Below are positions 24,957 to 33,884 of a stretch of 64,000 bases of DNA, in pieces; positions within the stretch are counted from its first letter, which is position 1; every line of letters begins with the position of its first letter. Made by a program: the position numbers and the translations under genes. Below the pieces are notes generated by a model. It had not been told where the DNA came from. It made no database searches and saw only the letters and a list, made by a program, of their open reading frames with translations. The stretch lies in NCBI GenBank assembly GCA_964352625.1, contig CAYGSD010000008.1, forward strand, positions 62,001 to 126,000, given 5' to 3'. This DNA comes from JAAEPI01 sp964352625. GTDB lineage: Bacteria > Bacteroidota > Bacteroidia > Cytophagales > Cyclobacteriaceae.

Positions 24957-26510
24957 ATGGATATTATTGAGAATACCTACGCTAAAAAGAAAAGCGGTGA
25001 AGTGCTGCATGTCTCCAAGGCTCCAAGTGGAAGGAGAGGCTATTTCTGTCTTGGCTGTGATCAACAGATGCAAGCAGTTCATTTCAGTGATCCAAAACGG
25101 AAATCATATTTTCGTCATGACCCCAAGTTTGTCACCCCTGATAATGCATGTACTTATCGAGACGAAACTTACCGTCATAAACTTGCAAAGGACATCCTAC
25201 AGCGCCTTAAATGGATCAAAGTACCAGTTGTCAAGAAATTTGCTCCTAAAGGAACAGAGGGTGATCCCATGATTTTGAAGGATTCTGAGACTATTGAAGG
25301 ACATTCCGTTCTTATAGAAAGGCAATTTTATGAGAGTGATGATGGACAAGTTTTTTACGGCTCGAATCCAGATATAAAATTTAAACATGAAATCATTAGA
25401 CCTGATGTCGCATTTCTAGATCAGGAAAATCGACCGATTCTCTTTATTGAGATTGTTGCTACTCATAAGGTCAGTCAAGAGAAAATCTTAAAAATAAGAC
25501 GTCTTGGAATTAACACAGTACAAGTCAAAATTCCTCGAGATTCACCTGAAGAAATCGAAAGAAGCTTCAGAATACTAGAACACACTAAATGGTTATTCCA
25601 TGAAACCGAATTCAGAACTACCTACGTACAACCTTCCAGATCACATACTGAGAGAGTATCAAGCGCTGCAACAATCGAAAGACCAATTTTTGAAGAGTCT
25701 TATGCCTGCCGAGCAGCGCAAATTGGAAACCTTGTACGATCAATTAGAAGATGCTATAGCGGCGAACAATACGCCGAAATTGAAAGCAGAATTCAACGGA
25801 CTATTGAAGAAGAAACCCGAGAACTTGAAAAACTTGAAAGAAGACGAGAAGAGTTTCGAAATACAGTACGAGAAAGAGTTCATAAGAAGCATGAACATGA
25901 AGAAACAGAACAGTCTGAATTTCAAGAAGGAATCTCAAGAAGATATAATGAATTGGAAGGACGATATAATAGAAAGAGAAGAGAGCTTGAAAGCGAGCAA
26001 GAAGCGGTTTATCGAGATATTGACGCAGAACTCGGAACAAAAAAATGGATTGAAGAAAGAAGAAAAGAAATTGCTAGAGATTTTCGAGGTGCAGAGATCA
26101 ATCTCGAAAGACTTAGAAGAAGCATCGAAGATGAGTTTGGAAATAGAACTTCCATACCAGCAAGATTTAGACGACAAGAAGAAGAATTGGAAGAAAAGTT
26201 TAGAATTGAAGAGTCTCGAATTGAAAGGGATAAAGAAGAAGCACAACTCCAAGGACAGCAATTACACCAAAGAATTAAGAGTCTTAGAGAGGAGCTTGAA
26301 TCGAAGTTTATTGCATTACGAGAAGAACTTAACTCAGCAGTTAGAGACCGAAATTTGGAAGGAGCTAAAGGAAAGTTCAGAACACTACACGCACTTCTTC
26401 AAAAAAGGAAACGAGTCACAAGCATTGAAAACCTTAAAACTTCTCTCGACAGAACACGAGAAGCTTACGAATGCTTTAAATCGGGGACTTGGAAAAGCTG
26501 GCCTAAATGA
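24957..26510 (+). CDS. CoiA-like nuclease-domain protein with long coiled coil
   Basis: Resembles competence-protein CoiA-like / DUF6035 proteins. Residues 30-66 carry a zinc-ribbon-like set (FCLGC at 31-34, FRHDP, C65). About 145-190 looks like a restriction-endonuclease-like core: RPDVAFLDQENRPILFIEIV with Asp 149 and Glu 165, then ATHK, where many families have ExK. A segment EESYACRAAQIGNLVRSIRRC follows. Residues 260 to about 490 are Arg/Glu-rich coiled coil. The end, YECFKSGTWKSWPK, looks natural. 517 residues. Possible role in DNA uptake, repair or defence. It is divergent from a truncated DUF262 gene. A second 321-codon frame overlaps its 3' half. Confidence 0.75.
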   Translation: MDIIENTYAKKKSGEVLHVSKAPSGRRGYFCLGCDQQMQAVHFSDPKRKSYFRHDPKFVTPDNACTYRDETYRHKLAKDILQRLKWIKVPVVKKFAPKGTEGDPMILKDSETIEGHSVLIERQFYESDDGQVFYGSNPDIKFKHEIIRPDVAFLDQENRPILFIEIVATHKVSQEKILKIRRLGINTVQVKIPRDSPEEIERSFRILEHTKWLFHETEFRTTYVQPSRSHTERVSSAATIERPIFEESYACRAAQIGNLVRSIRRCYSGEQYAEIESRIQRTIEEETRELEKLERRREEFRNTVRERVHKKHEHEETEQSEFQEGISRRYNELEGRYNRKRRELESEQEAVYRDIDAELGTKKWIEERRKEIARDFRGAEINLERLRRSIEDEFGNRTSIPARFRRQEEELEEKFRIEESRIERDKEEAQLQGQQLHQRIKSLREELESKFIALREELNSAVRDRNLEGAKGKFRTLHALLQKRKRVTSIENLKTSLDRTREAYECFKSGTWKSWPK

Positions 26511-26565
26511 GGATTGGTTCTGGGACAACTTCAACAAAACCAATCTTGACTCGTCGGGCTCATAA
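25600..26565 (+). other. Long overlapping open frame inside the CoiA-like gene (status uncertain)
   Basis: In the +1 frame relative to the CoiA-like gene, an ATG-initiated open frame of 321 codons runs from 25600 to past that gene's stop. It is open back to a TAG at 25576. The product would be Lys/Glu/Leu-rich coiled coil with no motif I recognise, ending LNEDWFWDNFNKTNLDSSGS. The A/G-rich coiled-coil DNA has few T in codon position 2 of the main frame, so a stop-free second frame could arise by chance. The family-like features of the main frame make it the primary gene. I cannot tell whether this frame is translated. Confidence 0.3.
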
Positions 26566-26610
26566 CCCGGAGGTCAATTCCAAAGACCATCACGTCATTC
26601 AGAAAGGCAC

Positions 26611-26640
26611 AAAAAAAAACCGGCACTAGGCCGGTTTTCA
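26611..26640. terminator. Bidirectional intrinsic terminator
   Basis: A perfect 7-bp stem (26618-26624 with 26630-26636), 5-base loop, preceded by a run of A and followed by T. It lies between the convergent CoiA-like and YceI lipoprotein genes. Confidence 0.85.
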
Positions 26641-26659
26641 TTTTCTGATTTATAGAATC

Positions 26660-27307
26660 TTACTCAGCCTTAGCTGATAGAGAAATGCCAATTGTGATGT
26701 CATCAGAAAGGATCATGTCCTTCATGTAATGCACCCAGGCCACCTCATATTTTTGTCTATCAAAGACCAAGTCAGCTTTTGCTGATAGGCCATTGTCTGT
26801 TACCTCCAAAGACGTAATAGTAGCCTCCTCTTCATTGGTATTGCCTCGGATAGTCAAATCACCAACAAGCTTATTTCCAGTATGAGATTTGATCACGAAT
26901 GTAGCCGTTGGATATTCTTCAACTAAGAAGAAATCGCCGGTAGTCAAATGATCCACCAGGTCTTGCGGGGTTTTGCCACTAGATGTGTAAGAAGCCGTAT
27001 CCAAAGGCTGGATAGAGGTCATGTCAATAACCACTTCGCCACCTGTGATCGTATTTCCCTTTGCGGTGACAGACCCCTCGGCTATGTTGATCACCCCATT
27101 GTGACCGTATACGCCAGCCACTTCGCCCTTCCAGGACACTTCCGAATCACTCGCATTGACCGCATAAGTTACCGGAGTTCCTTCAGTTGAGACAACTTCG
27201 GTTCCATTTTCTGAAGAAGTCTTCGCTCCTCCTCCGCATGACGTAAGTACTGCCATCAATCCGATGACAATGAATGAACTAAGAACAGATTTCATAAGAT
27301 TTTGCAT
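26660..27307 (-). CDS. YceI family lipoprotein
   Basis: Second YceI-domain protein in the window, here anchored by a lipid. The start is at 27307 (MQNLMKSVLSS) or at the next ATG, 27295. Both give a lipoprotein signal with Cys in VLTSCGGG. The YceI barrel runs from about residue 45: YAVNASDSEVSWKGEVAGVYGHNG, GGEVVIDMTSIQPLD, DHLTTGDFFLVEEYPTATFVI, GDLTIRGNTNEE. It probably binds a lipid or isoprenoid in the periplasm. It is monocistronic and ends at a shared terminator. The paralogue at 2012-2578 has an ordinary signal peptide. Confidence 0.88.
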   Translation of the reverse strand: MQNLMKSVLSSFIVIGLMAVLTSCGGGAKTSSENGTEVVSTEGTPVTYAVNASDSEVSWKGEVAGVYGHNGVINIAEGSVTAKGNTITGGEVVIDMTSIQPLDTASYTSSGKTPQDLVDHLTTGDFFLVEEYPTATFVIKSHTGNKLVGDLTIRGNTNEEEATITSLEVTDNGLSAKADLVFDRQKYEVAWVHYMKDMILSDDITIGISLSAKAE

Positions 27308-27481
27308 TTTAAATTTTGACAAAGGTAGTTCTAATTTTAATTTATATGTATCTACATACAAATATCATTTGAAGATGGTTCCCAATATCATAGAAAAATA
27401 CGCGTACCTTACCTGAGTCCCTTCATGCGGTGAGTGTGGGAATCCTACTTTTCAGGTCAGATCACCCTAAACCACACAAAC

Positions 27482-27598
27482 ATGTCAAAGCAAAAAGAAG
27501 GTAAACCGAAGAATGATAAATCGGCTCCAGCGAAAACGTTGAAGGAAAAGAGAGCAGATAAAGCAGCCAAAAAAGCAGAGAAGAAGAGAAACGGCTAG
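27482..27598 (+). CDS. Small basic protein, 38 residues
   Basis: ATG-to-TAG frame encoding a Lys/Ala/Glu-rich peptide beginning MSKQKEGKPKNDKSAPAKT and ending KKAEKKRNG. The composition and the phrase LKEKRADKAAKK match a class of very small basic proteins often seen in Bacteroidota genomes. Such peptides may bind nucleic acid or ribosomes, but no function is known. It stands alone in the 423-base gap between the YceI lipoprotein and metalloprotease genes. Nothing else was recognised in that gap. Confidence 0.55.
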   Translation: MSKQKEGKPKNDKSAPAKTLKEKRADKAAKKAEKKRNG

Positions 27599-27730
27599 CA
27601 CCCTCAGGTTCATTGGCATTGAGCAAAGAGAGCTTTGCCAATTATCTACGCATCAAACCCTTTATCAAGTAGGTTTTCGTACTCAACCCTTGGGTAGTAT
27701 ATTGAGCGATATTTTTAATCCAATAAACTC

Positions 27731-30274
27731 ATGAAAACCTCACGAACAAGCTTCATGCTTATGCTCGGACTTCTATTATTAGTAAGCCTGCCAGCAGAAG
27801 CTCAGAAGAAAAAGAAAAAAGGCGAGACCGAAGCGCCCGCCGAAAAGAAGGAAGACAAAAAGAAAACCATTTCTAGCGAGACCAAAAAGCATACTAAAAT
27901 TGACGGTCTCTTCACTCTATACCAAGACAGCACCTCTGGCAATGTGAAAATGGTCATATCCGAAGATCAAATTGGCAAAGAATTTATCTACTTCGGTCAG
28001 GTGAAAGACGGTGTTTTGGAAGCTGGAGCTTTCAGAGGCGCTTACGATGGAGAATTTATCTTCAAGATCAACAAGTACTTCAATCGATTAGAATTCGAGA
28101 AAGTGAATACCGGATTTTACTTTGATGAAAACAATGCGCTCAAAAGAGCCGCTGACGCAAATATTAGCCGGGCCATCATGGCAAGCGAAGAAATTATCGT
28201 TGATGAGGACGGAAGCTACCTGATCGATGCAAACAACCTTTTCGTAAAAGAAACTCTGACCCAAATCAAAGGCCCTGGGTCATCAAACCCGAATGCCTTC
28301 TCGCTTGGAAGTGCAAGCAAGGACAAGACAAAAATTCTTTCGATTAAGAACTACCCTGAAAATTTGAATCTTGCCGTTCAGTACGTCTACGACAATTCCG
28401 CTCCGAAAAATTACGGTGGTAATGCAGTGACCGACGCGCGTTACGTTTCCATCGAGGTGTTTTATACTTTAATGGCCGTTCCTGAAAATGATTATGAGCC
28501 AAGAATGGACGACCCTCGGGTAGGCTACTTCCTCAATCAGGTGGATGACCAAACCGACCCTTCGGCTACTCCCTATCGTGATTTGATCAATAGATGGCAT
28601 CTCAAAAAGAAAGATCCCAATGCAGCTATATCTGAACCCGTAGAACCAATCACATGGTGGATAGAAAATACTACGCCAGTCGAGTGGAGAGAAACGATCA
28701 AAGAAGGTGTGCTAGCATGGAATCCGGCATTTGAGAAAGCTGGCTTTAAAAACGCCATGGTGGTGAAAGTTCAACCAGATGATGCAGACTGGGACGCTGG
28801 AGATATTCGCTACAATGTGCTGCGATGGACGAGCTCACCAAATCCTCCATTCGGTGGATACGGCCCAAGTTTCACTAACCCAAGAACTGGTCAAATACTT
28901 GGAGCGGACATCATGCTTGAGTTCGTGCACTTTGCCAACAGGGTGAAATACGATAAGATTTACAACCTGGCTATGAGTGAGGAGAGTGAATTCACACCAA
29001 TGTTCGGTAAAGGGAACAACAAGTATTGCGACTATGGAGACTTCAAGCAGCAAGACATGCTTTTCGGAATGATCACGGCGGGAGTATCCGCCGATGCGGA
29101 CATAGACATGGAAGGAATTAAGAAAGAAGCCATGATCGAATTGATTCTTCATGAAGTGGGTCACACTATCGGTTTGAATCATAATATGAAAGCTTCGCAA
29201 ATGTTCTCTCCGGAGCAACTTGTAAATAAAAAAGATGGGGTACTTACAGGCTCGATCATGGATTATGTAGCAACAAACATTACTAGAGACAGAAGCAAGC
29301 AAGGCAACTATTATTCTACGGCTGTAGGCCCTTACGATGTTTGGGCAGTGCAATTTGGATATCAACCATTTAAATCTGAAGCTGAGAAAGAAGCATTATT
29401 GGCAATGTCCACTAAGCCTGAATTGACATTTGGAAATGATGCTGACGACATGCGATCTGCCGGTAAGGCTATCGACCCGAGAGTCAACACCGGTGATCTA
29501 TCCAATGATGCCATCAAATACAGCATCGACCGTTTCGAAACGGTAAGAAGCTTAATGAAAGACTTGAAAAAGAACACTGTTGAGGATGGTGACACGTATC
29601 AAGAGCTTCGTCAGAATTTCTATATCCTAAGTGGCCAATACAGCGGTGCTTCAAGAGTATTGTCAAGATATGTTGGCGGAGTGTATGTTGACCGAGCACT
29701 GGCTGGGCAAGAAGGAGGTACGCAACCTTTCACCCCGGTGGCTTACGCTGATCAGAAAAGAGCAATGGATGCCTTGAGCAAGTACGTATTTGCTCCTGAC
29801 GCTTGGAAAGCTCCGGCCGATCTTTACAATTACTTAGCCATGCAACGAAGAGGATACAACTTCTTCTCAAGCCCTGAAGATCCGAAAATTCACAGCCTGG
29901 TGATGAGTATTCAGAATCAGGCTTTGGATCACTTGCTACACTACAACACCATGCAGCGTCTAGTAGATTCTGAGCTATATGGAAACACCTACGATCTTGG
30001 AGAAATGATGACGGCCTTGAACGATGCAATCATGAAAGCTGACATCAGTGGAAGTGTGAATACCATGCGCCAGAACCTACAAATTGAGTACGCTACTAAA
30101 CTGGCAGAAATAGTAGGAAACGACAAGCAGTATAGTCACACGTCCAGATCAATGGCGCTGTACAACCTGAAGCAAATAGCTAGAATGGCTTCCAACTCTG
30201 CTGGAAACACCTTGTCAAAAGCACACAAGGAGCATTTGAAGCTGATCGTGGCAGGTGCCCTGGATCAGGATTAA
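27731..30274 (+). CDS. Secreted zinc-dependent metalloprotease (DUF5117/DUF5118/DUF4953 type)
   Basis: Large exported metzincin-like protease. A signal peptide (MKTSRTSFMLMLGLLLLVSLPAEA) precedes a Lys/Glu-rich spacer. The DUF5118- and DUF5117-like regions come next, with SSETKKHTKIDGLFTLYQD and the stretch up to about residue 390. The zinc motif HEVGHTIGLNHNM is at about 474-486, with the later methionine-turn-like SIMDYVATNI. The C-terminal region is helical. Length 847. No T9SS C-terminal sorting domain is visible, so it is probably periplasmic or membrane-associated. Monocistronic with its own terminator. Confidence 0.88.
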   Translation: MKTSRTSFMLMLGLLLLVSLPAEAQKKKKKGETEAPAEKKEDKKKTISSETKKHTKIDGLFTLYQDSTSGNVKMVISEDQIGKEFIYFGQVKDGVLEAGAFRGAYDGEFIFKINKYFNRLEFEKVNTGFYFDENNALKRAADANISRAIMASEEIIVDEDGSYLIDANNLFVKETLTQIKGPGSSNPNAFSLGSASKDKTKILSIKNYPENLNLAVQYVYDNSAPKNYGGNAVTDARYVSIEVFYTLMAVPENDYEPRMDDPRVGYFLNQVDDQTDPSATPYRDLINRWHLKKKDPNAAISEPVEPITWWIENTTPVEWRETIKEGVLAWNPAFEKAGFKNAMVVKVQPDDADWDAGDIRYNVLRWTSSPNPPFGGYGPSFTNPRTGQILGADIMLEFVHFANRVKYDKIYNLAMSEESEFTPMFGKGNNKYCDYGDFKQQDMLFGMITAGVSADADIDMEGIKKEAMIELILHEVGHTIGLNHNMKASQMFSPEQLVNKKDGVLTGSIMDYVATNITRDRSKQGNYYSTAVGPYDVWAVQFGYQPFKSEAEKEALLAMSTKPELTFGNDADDMRSAGKAIDPRVNTGDLSNDAIKYSIDRFETVRSLMKDLKKNTVEDGDTYQELRQNFYILSGQYSGASRVLSRYVGGVYVDRALAGQEGGTQPFTPVAYADQKRAMDALSKYVFAPDAWKAPADLYNYLAMQRRGYNFFSSPEDPKIHSLVMSIQNQALDHLLHYNTMQRLVDSELYGNTYDLGEMMTALNDAIMKADISGSVNTMRQNLQIEYATKLAEIVGNDKQYSHTSRSMALYNLKQIARMASNSAGNTLSKAHKEHLKLIVAGALDQD

Positions 30275-30290
30275 AAATATTTTATTTGAG

Positions 30291-30318
30291 AAAAAGGCAG
30301 CCAATGGCTGCCTTTTTT
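30291..30318 (+). terminator. Intrinsic terminator of the metalloprotease gene
   Basis: A perfect 7-bp stem (30296-30302 with 30306-30312) and six T, 21 bases after the stop codon. Confidence 0.88.
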
Positions 30319-30396
30319 ATTTACTGGGAATTTTGTTGAGAAACCTACCTATGAAACCCCGAAATATTTATAATTTCCAGACCTAAACCACTGTAT

Positions 30397-30984
30397 ATGT
30401 CATTCAGCCTTTCGGATTGGTGGGATTCATTGTCCACCATCCAGCAGATATATTGGGGAATTGCGATTCCATCTACTTTGATTTTCTTAATGCAGACCAT
30501 CCTTACATTCGTCGGGGGCGACATGGATGCGGATATGGATCATGATGTAAGTGTTGAAACTGATCATGGAATTGGTTTCCAGTTTTTCACCTTCAAAAAC
30601 TTCATCGCCTTTTTTACCATTTTCTCTTGGACGGGGATAGCATGTGTCAATTCTGGTTGGTCAACTGGGTTGACGATAATAGCATCTGTACTCGCGGGGT
30701 TGGCAATGATGGTCGTCATGGCGAGTATTTTTTACTACTTCAGTAAGCTTACCGATAGCGGAACCATGAAAATGAAAAATGCCATCGGACAAATCGGTGA
30801 GGTATACCTGACCGTTGGTGCCAAGCGAGCAAACATTGGAAAGGTATCGGTGAAAGTGCAAGGTGCCTTACGCGAACTTGACGCTCTCACTGATGACAAG
30901 GAAGACCTCACGATGGGCATGGTGGTGGAGGTAATCGACATAATTAATGACAATTTGTTACTCATTTCAAAATCCAAAAAATAA
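30397..30984 (+). CDS. NfeD-like membrane protein with C-terminal OB fold
   Basis: Inner-membrane partner of flotillin. Three hydrophobic segments (about residues 17-39, 65-83 and 88-112) precede a soluble C-terminal OB-like domain (about 125-195: AIGQIGEVYLTVGAKRANIGKVSVKV and so on). This is the short, protease-less NfeD/YuaF type. An acidic Asp/His-rich loop GGDMDADMDHDVSVETDHG follows the first span. 195 residues. The flotillin gene begins 3 bases after its stop, the usual arrangement for this pair, and this supports the assignment. Confidence 0.82.
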   Translation: MSFSLSDWWDSLSTIQQIYWGIAIPSTLIFLMQTILTFVGGDMDADMDHDVSVETDHGIGFQFFTFKNFIAFFTIFSWTGIACVNSGWSTGLTIIASVLAGLAMMVVMASIFYYFSKLTDSGTMKMKNAIGQIGEVYLTVGAKRANIGKVSVKVQGALRELDALTDDKEDLTMGMVVEVIDIINDNLLLISKSKK

Positions 30985-30987
30985 ATC

Positions 30988-32436
30988 ATGGAAGGATTTC
31001 TCATAATTCTCGGCATAGCGGCCGTCTTTATTTTTGTCCTATTGATAGGACTATTTCAGCGGTACAAGAGATGTCCGTCTGATCGAATTCTGGTGATTTA
31101 TGGTAAAGTCGGGAAAGGTGCCGATGATATGGGTCGTTCAGCCCGATGTATCCACGGGGGAGCGGCTTTCATTTGGCCTATCATTCAGGATTATGCTTTC
31201 TTGGATCTTACACCAATTTCCATTGAGGTAGGCTTGACTAATGCACTGAGTCGTCAAAATATCCGAGTCGATGTTCCTTCTAGATTCACAGTAGGTATCT
31301 CCACGGAAGAAGGCATAATGACCAATGCTGCCGAACGTCTTTTGGGACAGTCACAAGACAGCATCCATGACCTTGCAAAAGATATCATTTTTGGCCAGCT
31401 GCGTTTGGTAGTGGCTACCATGGATATTGAAGAAATCAATAACAACAGAGACAAATTTTTAGCGAATGTCGCTTCTAATGTGGAAGCAGAATTGAAGAAA
31501 ATTGGATTGAAACTCATCAACGTGAACGTAACGGATATTAAGGATGAGTCTGGATATATCGAGGCGTTAGGTAAAGAAGCGGCAGCAAAGGCCATCAACG
31601 ATGCAAGAAAAAGTGTGGCAGAAATGGACAGAGATGGATCGATCGGTGAAGCCAATGCACATCAAGATCAAAGAGTAAAAGTTGCGTCTGCAAACGCCAT
31701 GGCGGTAGAGGGCGAGAATAAGGCTAAGGTAACTATTGCCATGTCGGATGCGGCGAGACGTGAGAAGGAAGCAGAAGCACAAAAAATTGCAACAGCGGCA
31801 GAGAAAGTCCAATCGGCGAAAGCCCTTGAGGAAGCGTATGCGGCGGAACAAGAAGCGGAAAATGCAAGAGCTTCTCGTGACCAAGCTTCACAGACGGCAG
31901 ACATTGTGATCCCAGCGCGTATTGATAAAGAGAAAGTAGAGATTGCGGCAGAAGCGGAAGCAGAAATGACGAGAAGAAAAGCAAAGGGAGAAGCAGATGC
32001 AATTCTCTTTAAGAAGCAAGCCGAAGCAAAAGGTATTTATGAAGTGTTGACCAAACGTGCAGATGGATTCAAGCAGCTTGTATCCGCAGCTGGAGAAAAT
32101 TCAAGAGATGCTGTATTATTGATAATTGCAGATAAGATGGACGAGCTCATTCGTCTGCAGACGGAGGCCATCAAGAATATTAAGATCGATAAAGTGACCG
32201 TTTGGGATGGAGGCAATGGTGCCAATGACAAAACCTCAACGGCTAACTTCATCTCAGGGCTATATAAGTCTGTGCCACCTCTTCAAGAAATGTTCAACAT
32301 GGCTGGAATGGAATTGCCAGATTATTTGAAGGGTAAGACAGCCGAGGAGATCAAAGCGGAGGCCAAGGTAATTCAGCAAAAATCCGACAAGCCAAAATCC
32401 AAGTCCGAGCCAAAACCTGAGGATAAAAAAGAGTAA
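30988..32436 (+). CDS. Flotillin family protein (SPFH domain)
   Basis: Membrane-microdomain scaffold. An N-terminal span (residues 3-23) is followed by the SPFH domain (about 30-200, including SDRILVIYGKVGKGADDMGRS and the segment IGLKLINVNVTDIKDESGYI). Then comes the Ala/Glu-rich coiled coil characteristic of flotillins (about 205-360, with many AEA and KAE repeats). A C-terminal region includes a Lys/Glu/Pro-rich tail (KPKSKSEPKPEDKKE). 482 residues. It is in an operon with the NfeD-like gene. Probable roles are organising membrane domains and supporting envelope protein complexes. Confidence 0.92.
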   Translation: MEGFLIILGIAAVFIFVLLIGLFQRYKRCPSDRILVIYGKVGKGADDMGRSARCIHGGAAFIWPIIQDYAFLDLTPISIEVGLTNALSRQNIRVDVPSRFTVGISTEEGIMTNAAERLLGQSQDSIHDLAKDIIFGQLRLVVATMDIEEINNNRDKFLANVASNVEAELKKIGLKLINVNVTDIKDESGYIEALGKEAAAKAINDARKSVAEMDRDGSIGEANAHQDQRVKVASANAMAVEGENKAKVTIAMSDAARREKEAEAQKIATAAEKVQSAKALEEAYAAEQEAENARASRDQASQTADIVIPARIDKEKVEIAAEAEAEMTRRKAKGEADAILFKKQAEAKGIYEVLTKRADGFKQLVSAAGENSRDAVLLIIADKMDELIRLQTEAIKNIKIDKVTVWDGGNGANDKTSTANFISGLYKSVPPLQEMFNMAGMELPDYLKGKTAEEIKAEAKVIQQKSDKPKSKSEPKPEDKKE

Positions 32437-32450
32437 ATGGGTATTTAGGG

Positions 32451-32502
32451 ATTAGGACTTAGGATGTAGAAATCAATTCCTAATTCCTAATTCCTAATTC
32501 TT
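32451..32502. repeat. Heptamer repeat forming an imperfect hairpin
   Basis: The right side holds three perfect and one degenerate copy of AATTCCT (32475-32502). The left side holds two heptamers of complementary type (32451-32464). A 14-bp stem with one mismatch can form (32451-32464 with 32478-32491, 13-base loop). It lies between the convergent flotillin and NADH dehydrogenase genes and may replace a normal terminator. Confidence 0.75.
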
Positions 32503-33826
32503 ATTCCTCCACCCTCTCGCCTCCTCTAAACTTAGAGCTGAAATCAAATTTGCGGATAATCAACCTAGTGCCTTTGTCGTAGGTGAAGTAGCTCCAAATC
32601 CAATTGTTAATAGTGATCAGGCGATTTCTAAAACCGATCAAGTAAAGGATATGAATAAGCATCCAAATCACCCAGGCAAAGAAGCCATTAAAATGTAAGC
32701 CCCCCGGCAAATCCACCACTGCCCGATTGCGACCAATAGTTGCCATGGTGCCCTTGTCAAGGTATTTGAACCTGACCTGTTTCTCGCCTCTCAACTTTCG
32801 TGAAATATTCTTTCCTAAATGTTGCCCTTGCTGTATGGCCACCGGCGCAAGCATCGGGTGCCCTTTTGGATTTTCCTCAGTGGGCATCCACGCCACATCC
32901 CCAATCGCAAATACATCCGGCACACCTTTTACCTCATTGAATTCATCTACTTCTATACGATCCCTCACCACCACTGTCTCTGGCACTCCGGCTAATATTC
33001 TTCCCTTCACCCCGGCCGCCCAAATGACGGTATCAGTATCTATGAATTCGTCACCTATTTGCACCTTGCCTTTCTCATATCCTCGCACCAGGGTGTTGAG
33101 CTTCACATCTACGCCCATGTTTCGTAGGTAGCGTTGAGCATCTTTGTCTGAGGCGTCCGACATGCCATTCAACAATCGACCAGAACCTTCTAGAAGAAAA
33201 ATATTCATTCGGCTAAAGTCCAGGTCAGGAAAATCCTTTGGCAACACATGACTCCTGAGCTCGGCAATAGAGCCCGCCATCTCTACTCCGGTGGGTCCAC
33301 CACCTACAATTACCACATTCATCATTCGATCAAGAATCTCATCTTCTTCCACCAATTCCGCCTGCTCGAAAGTCTGGAGCAGATGACTTCTCACATCCAA
33401 AGAATGCACCACGCGTTTTAGCGGAAGCACCCGATCCCTGAAATTTTCCTGTCCGAAATAATTGGTGACTGAGCCATTGGCTATCACTAAATAATCATAA
33501 GCCAACCTTCCAACCTTGGTTATTACCTCTTTGGACTCTATTTCCAGTCCAGTCACCTTCACCATTCGAAACACAAAATTTTTATGGTCTTTGAAGGTTT
33601 TTCTTAACGGCCCAGCAATGGAATCAGGCTCTAGTCCAGCGGTGGCCACTTGATACAGCAGGGGCTGGAATGTGTGGAAATTATTCCGATCCAACATGAC
33701 AATCTGAACAGGAGCATTCTTCAACGACTTAGCCAGATTTAGTCCTGCAAAACCTCCGCCGATAATTACCACTCGTGGCAAATTGGAATCAGGAACTAAT
33801 AATTTAAGGTGAGATGGGATGGGCAT
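32501..33826 (-). CDS. ndh: Type II NADH dehydrogenase (NAD(P)/FAD-dependent oxidoreductase)
   Basis: Non-proton-pumping NADH:quinone oxidoreductase on the inner membrane. The FAD-binding motif VVIIGGGFAGLNLAKSL lies near residue 19. Further along are DRNNFHTFQPLLYQVATAGL, typical of NDH-2, and a second dinucleotide motif VIVGGGPTGVEMAGS at about 173-187. TVIWAAGVKG and VFAIGDVAW (FAD ribityl contact) follow. The C-terminal part has a hydrophobic, aromatic stretch (FFAWVIWMLIHILYLIGF) consistent with membrane attachment. 441 residues. Monocistronic. Confidence 0.93.
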   Translation of the reverse strand: MPIPSHLKLLVPDSNLPRVVIIGGGFAGLNLAKSLKNAPVQIVMLDRNNFHTFQPLLYQVATAGLEPDSIAGPLRKTFKDHKNFVFRMVKVTGLEIESKEVITKVGRLAYDYLVIANGSVTNYFGQENFRDRVLPLKRVVHSLDVRSHLLQTFEQAELVEEDEILDRMMNVVIVGGGPTGVEMAGSIAELRSHVLPKDFPDLDFSRMNIFLLEGSGRLLNGMSDASDKDAQRYLRNMGVDVKLNTLVRGYEKGKVQIGDEFIDTDTVIWAAGVKGRILAGVPETVVVRDRIEVDEFNEVKGVPDVFAIGDVAWMPTEENPKGHPMLAPVAIQQGQHLGKNISRKLRGEKQVRFKYLDKGTMATIGRNRAVVDLPGGLHFNGFFAWVIWMLIHILYLIGFRNRLITINNWIWSYFTYDKGTRLIIRKFDFSSKFRGGERVEE

Positions 33827-33884
33827 TGAGTGTATTGATTAAAGAACTTGGTGCTAAATTAGAAACCAAAATCCTTGATAAAGA

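Noticed and set aside
28835..29365. 176-codon minus-strand frame inside the metalloprotease gene
   Set aside because: Mirror frame across the HEVGH-containing coding region; the plus-strand protein is well supported and this one has no recognisable features.
27731..30274. Metalloprotease considered as a type IX secretion cargo
   Set aside because: The C-terminus (HLKLIVAGALDQD) does not look like a T9SS sorting domain.
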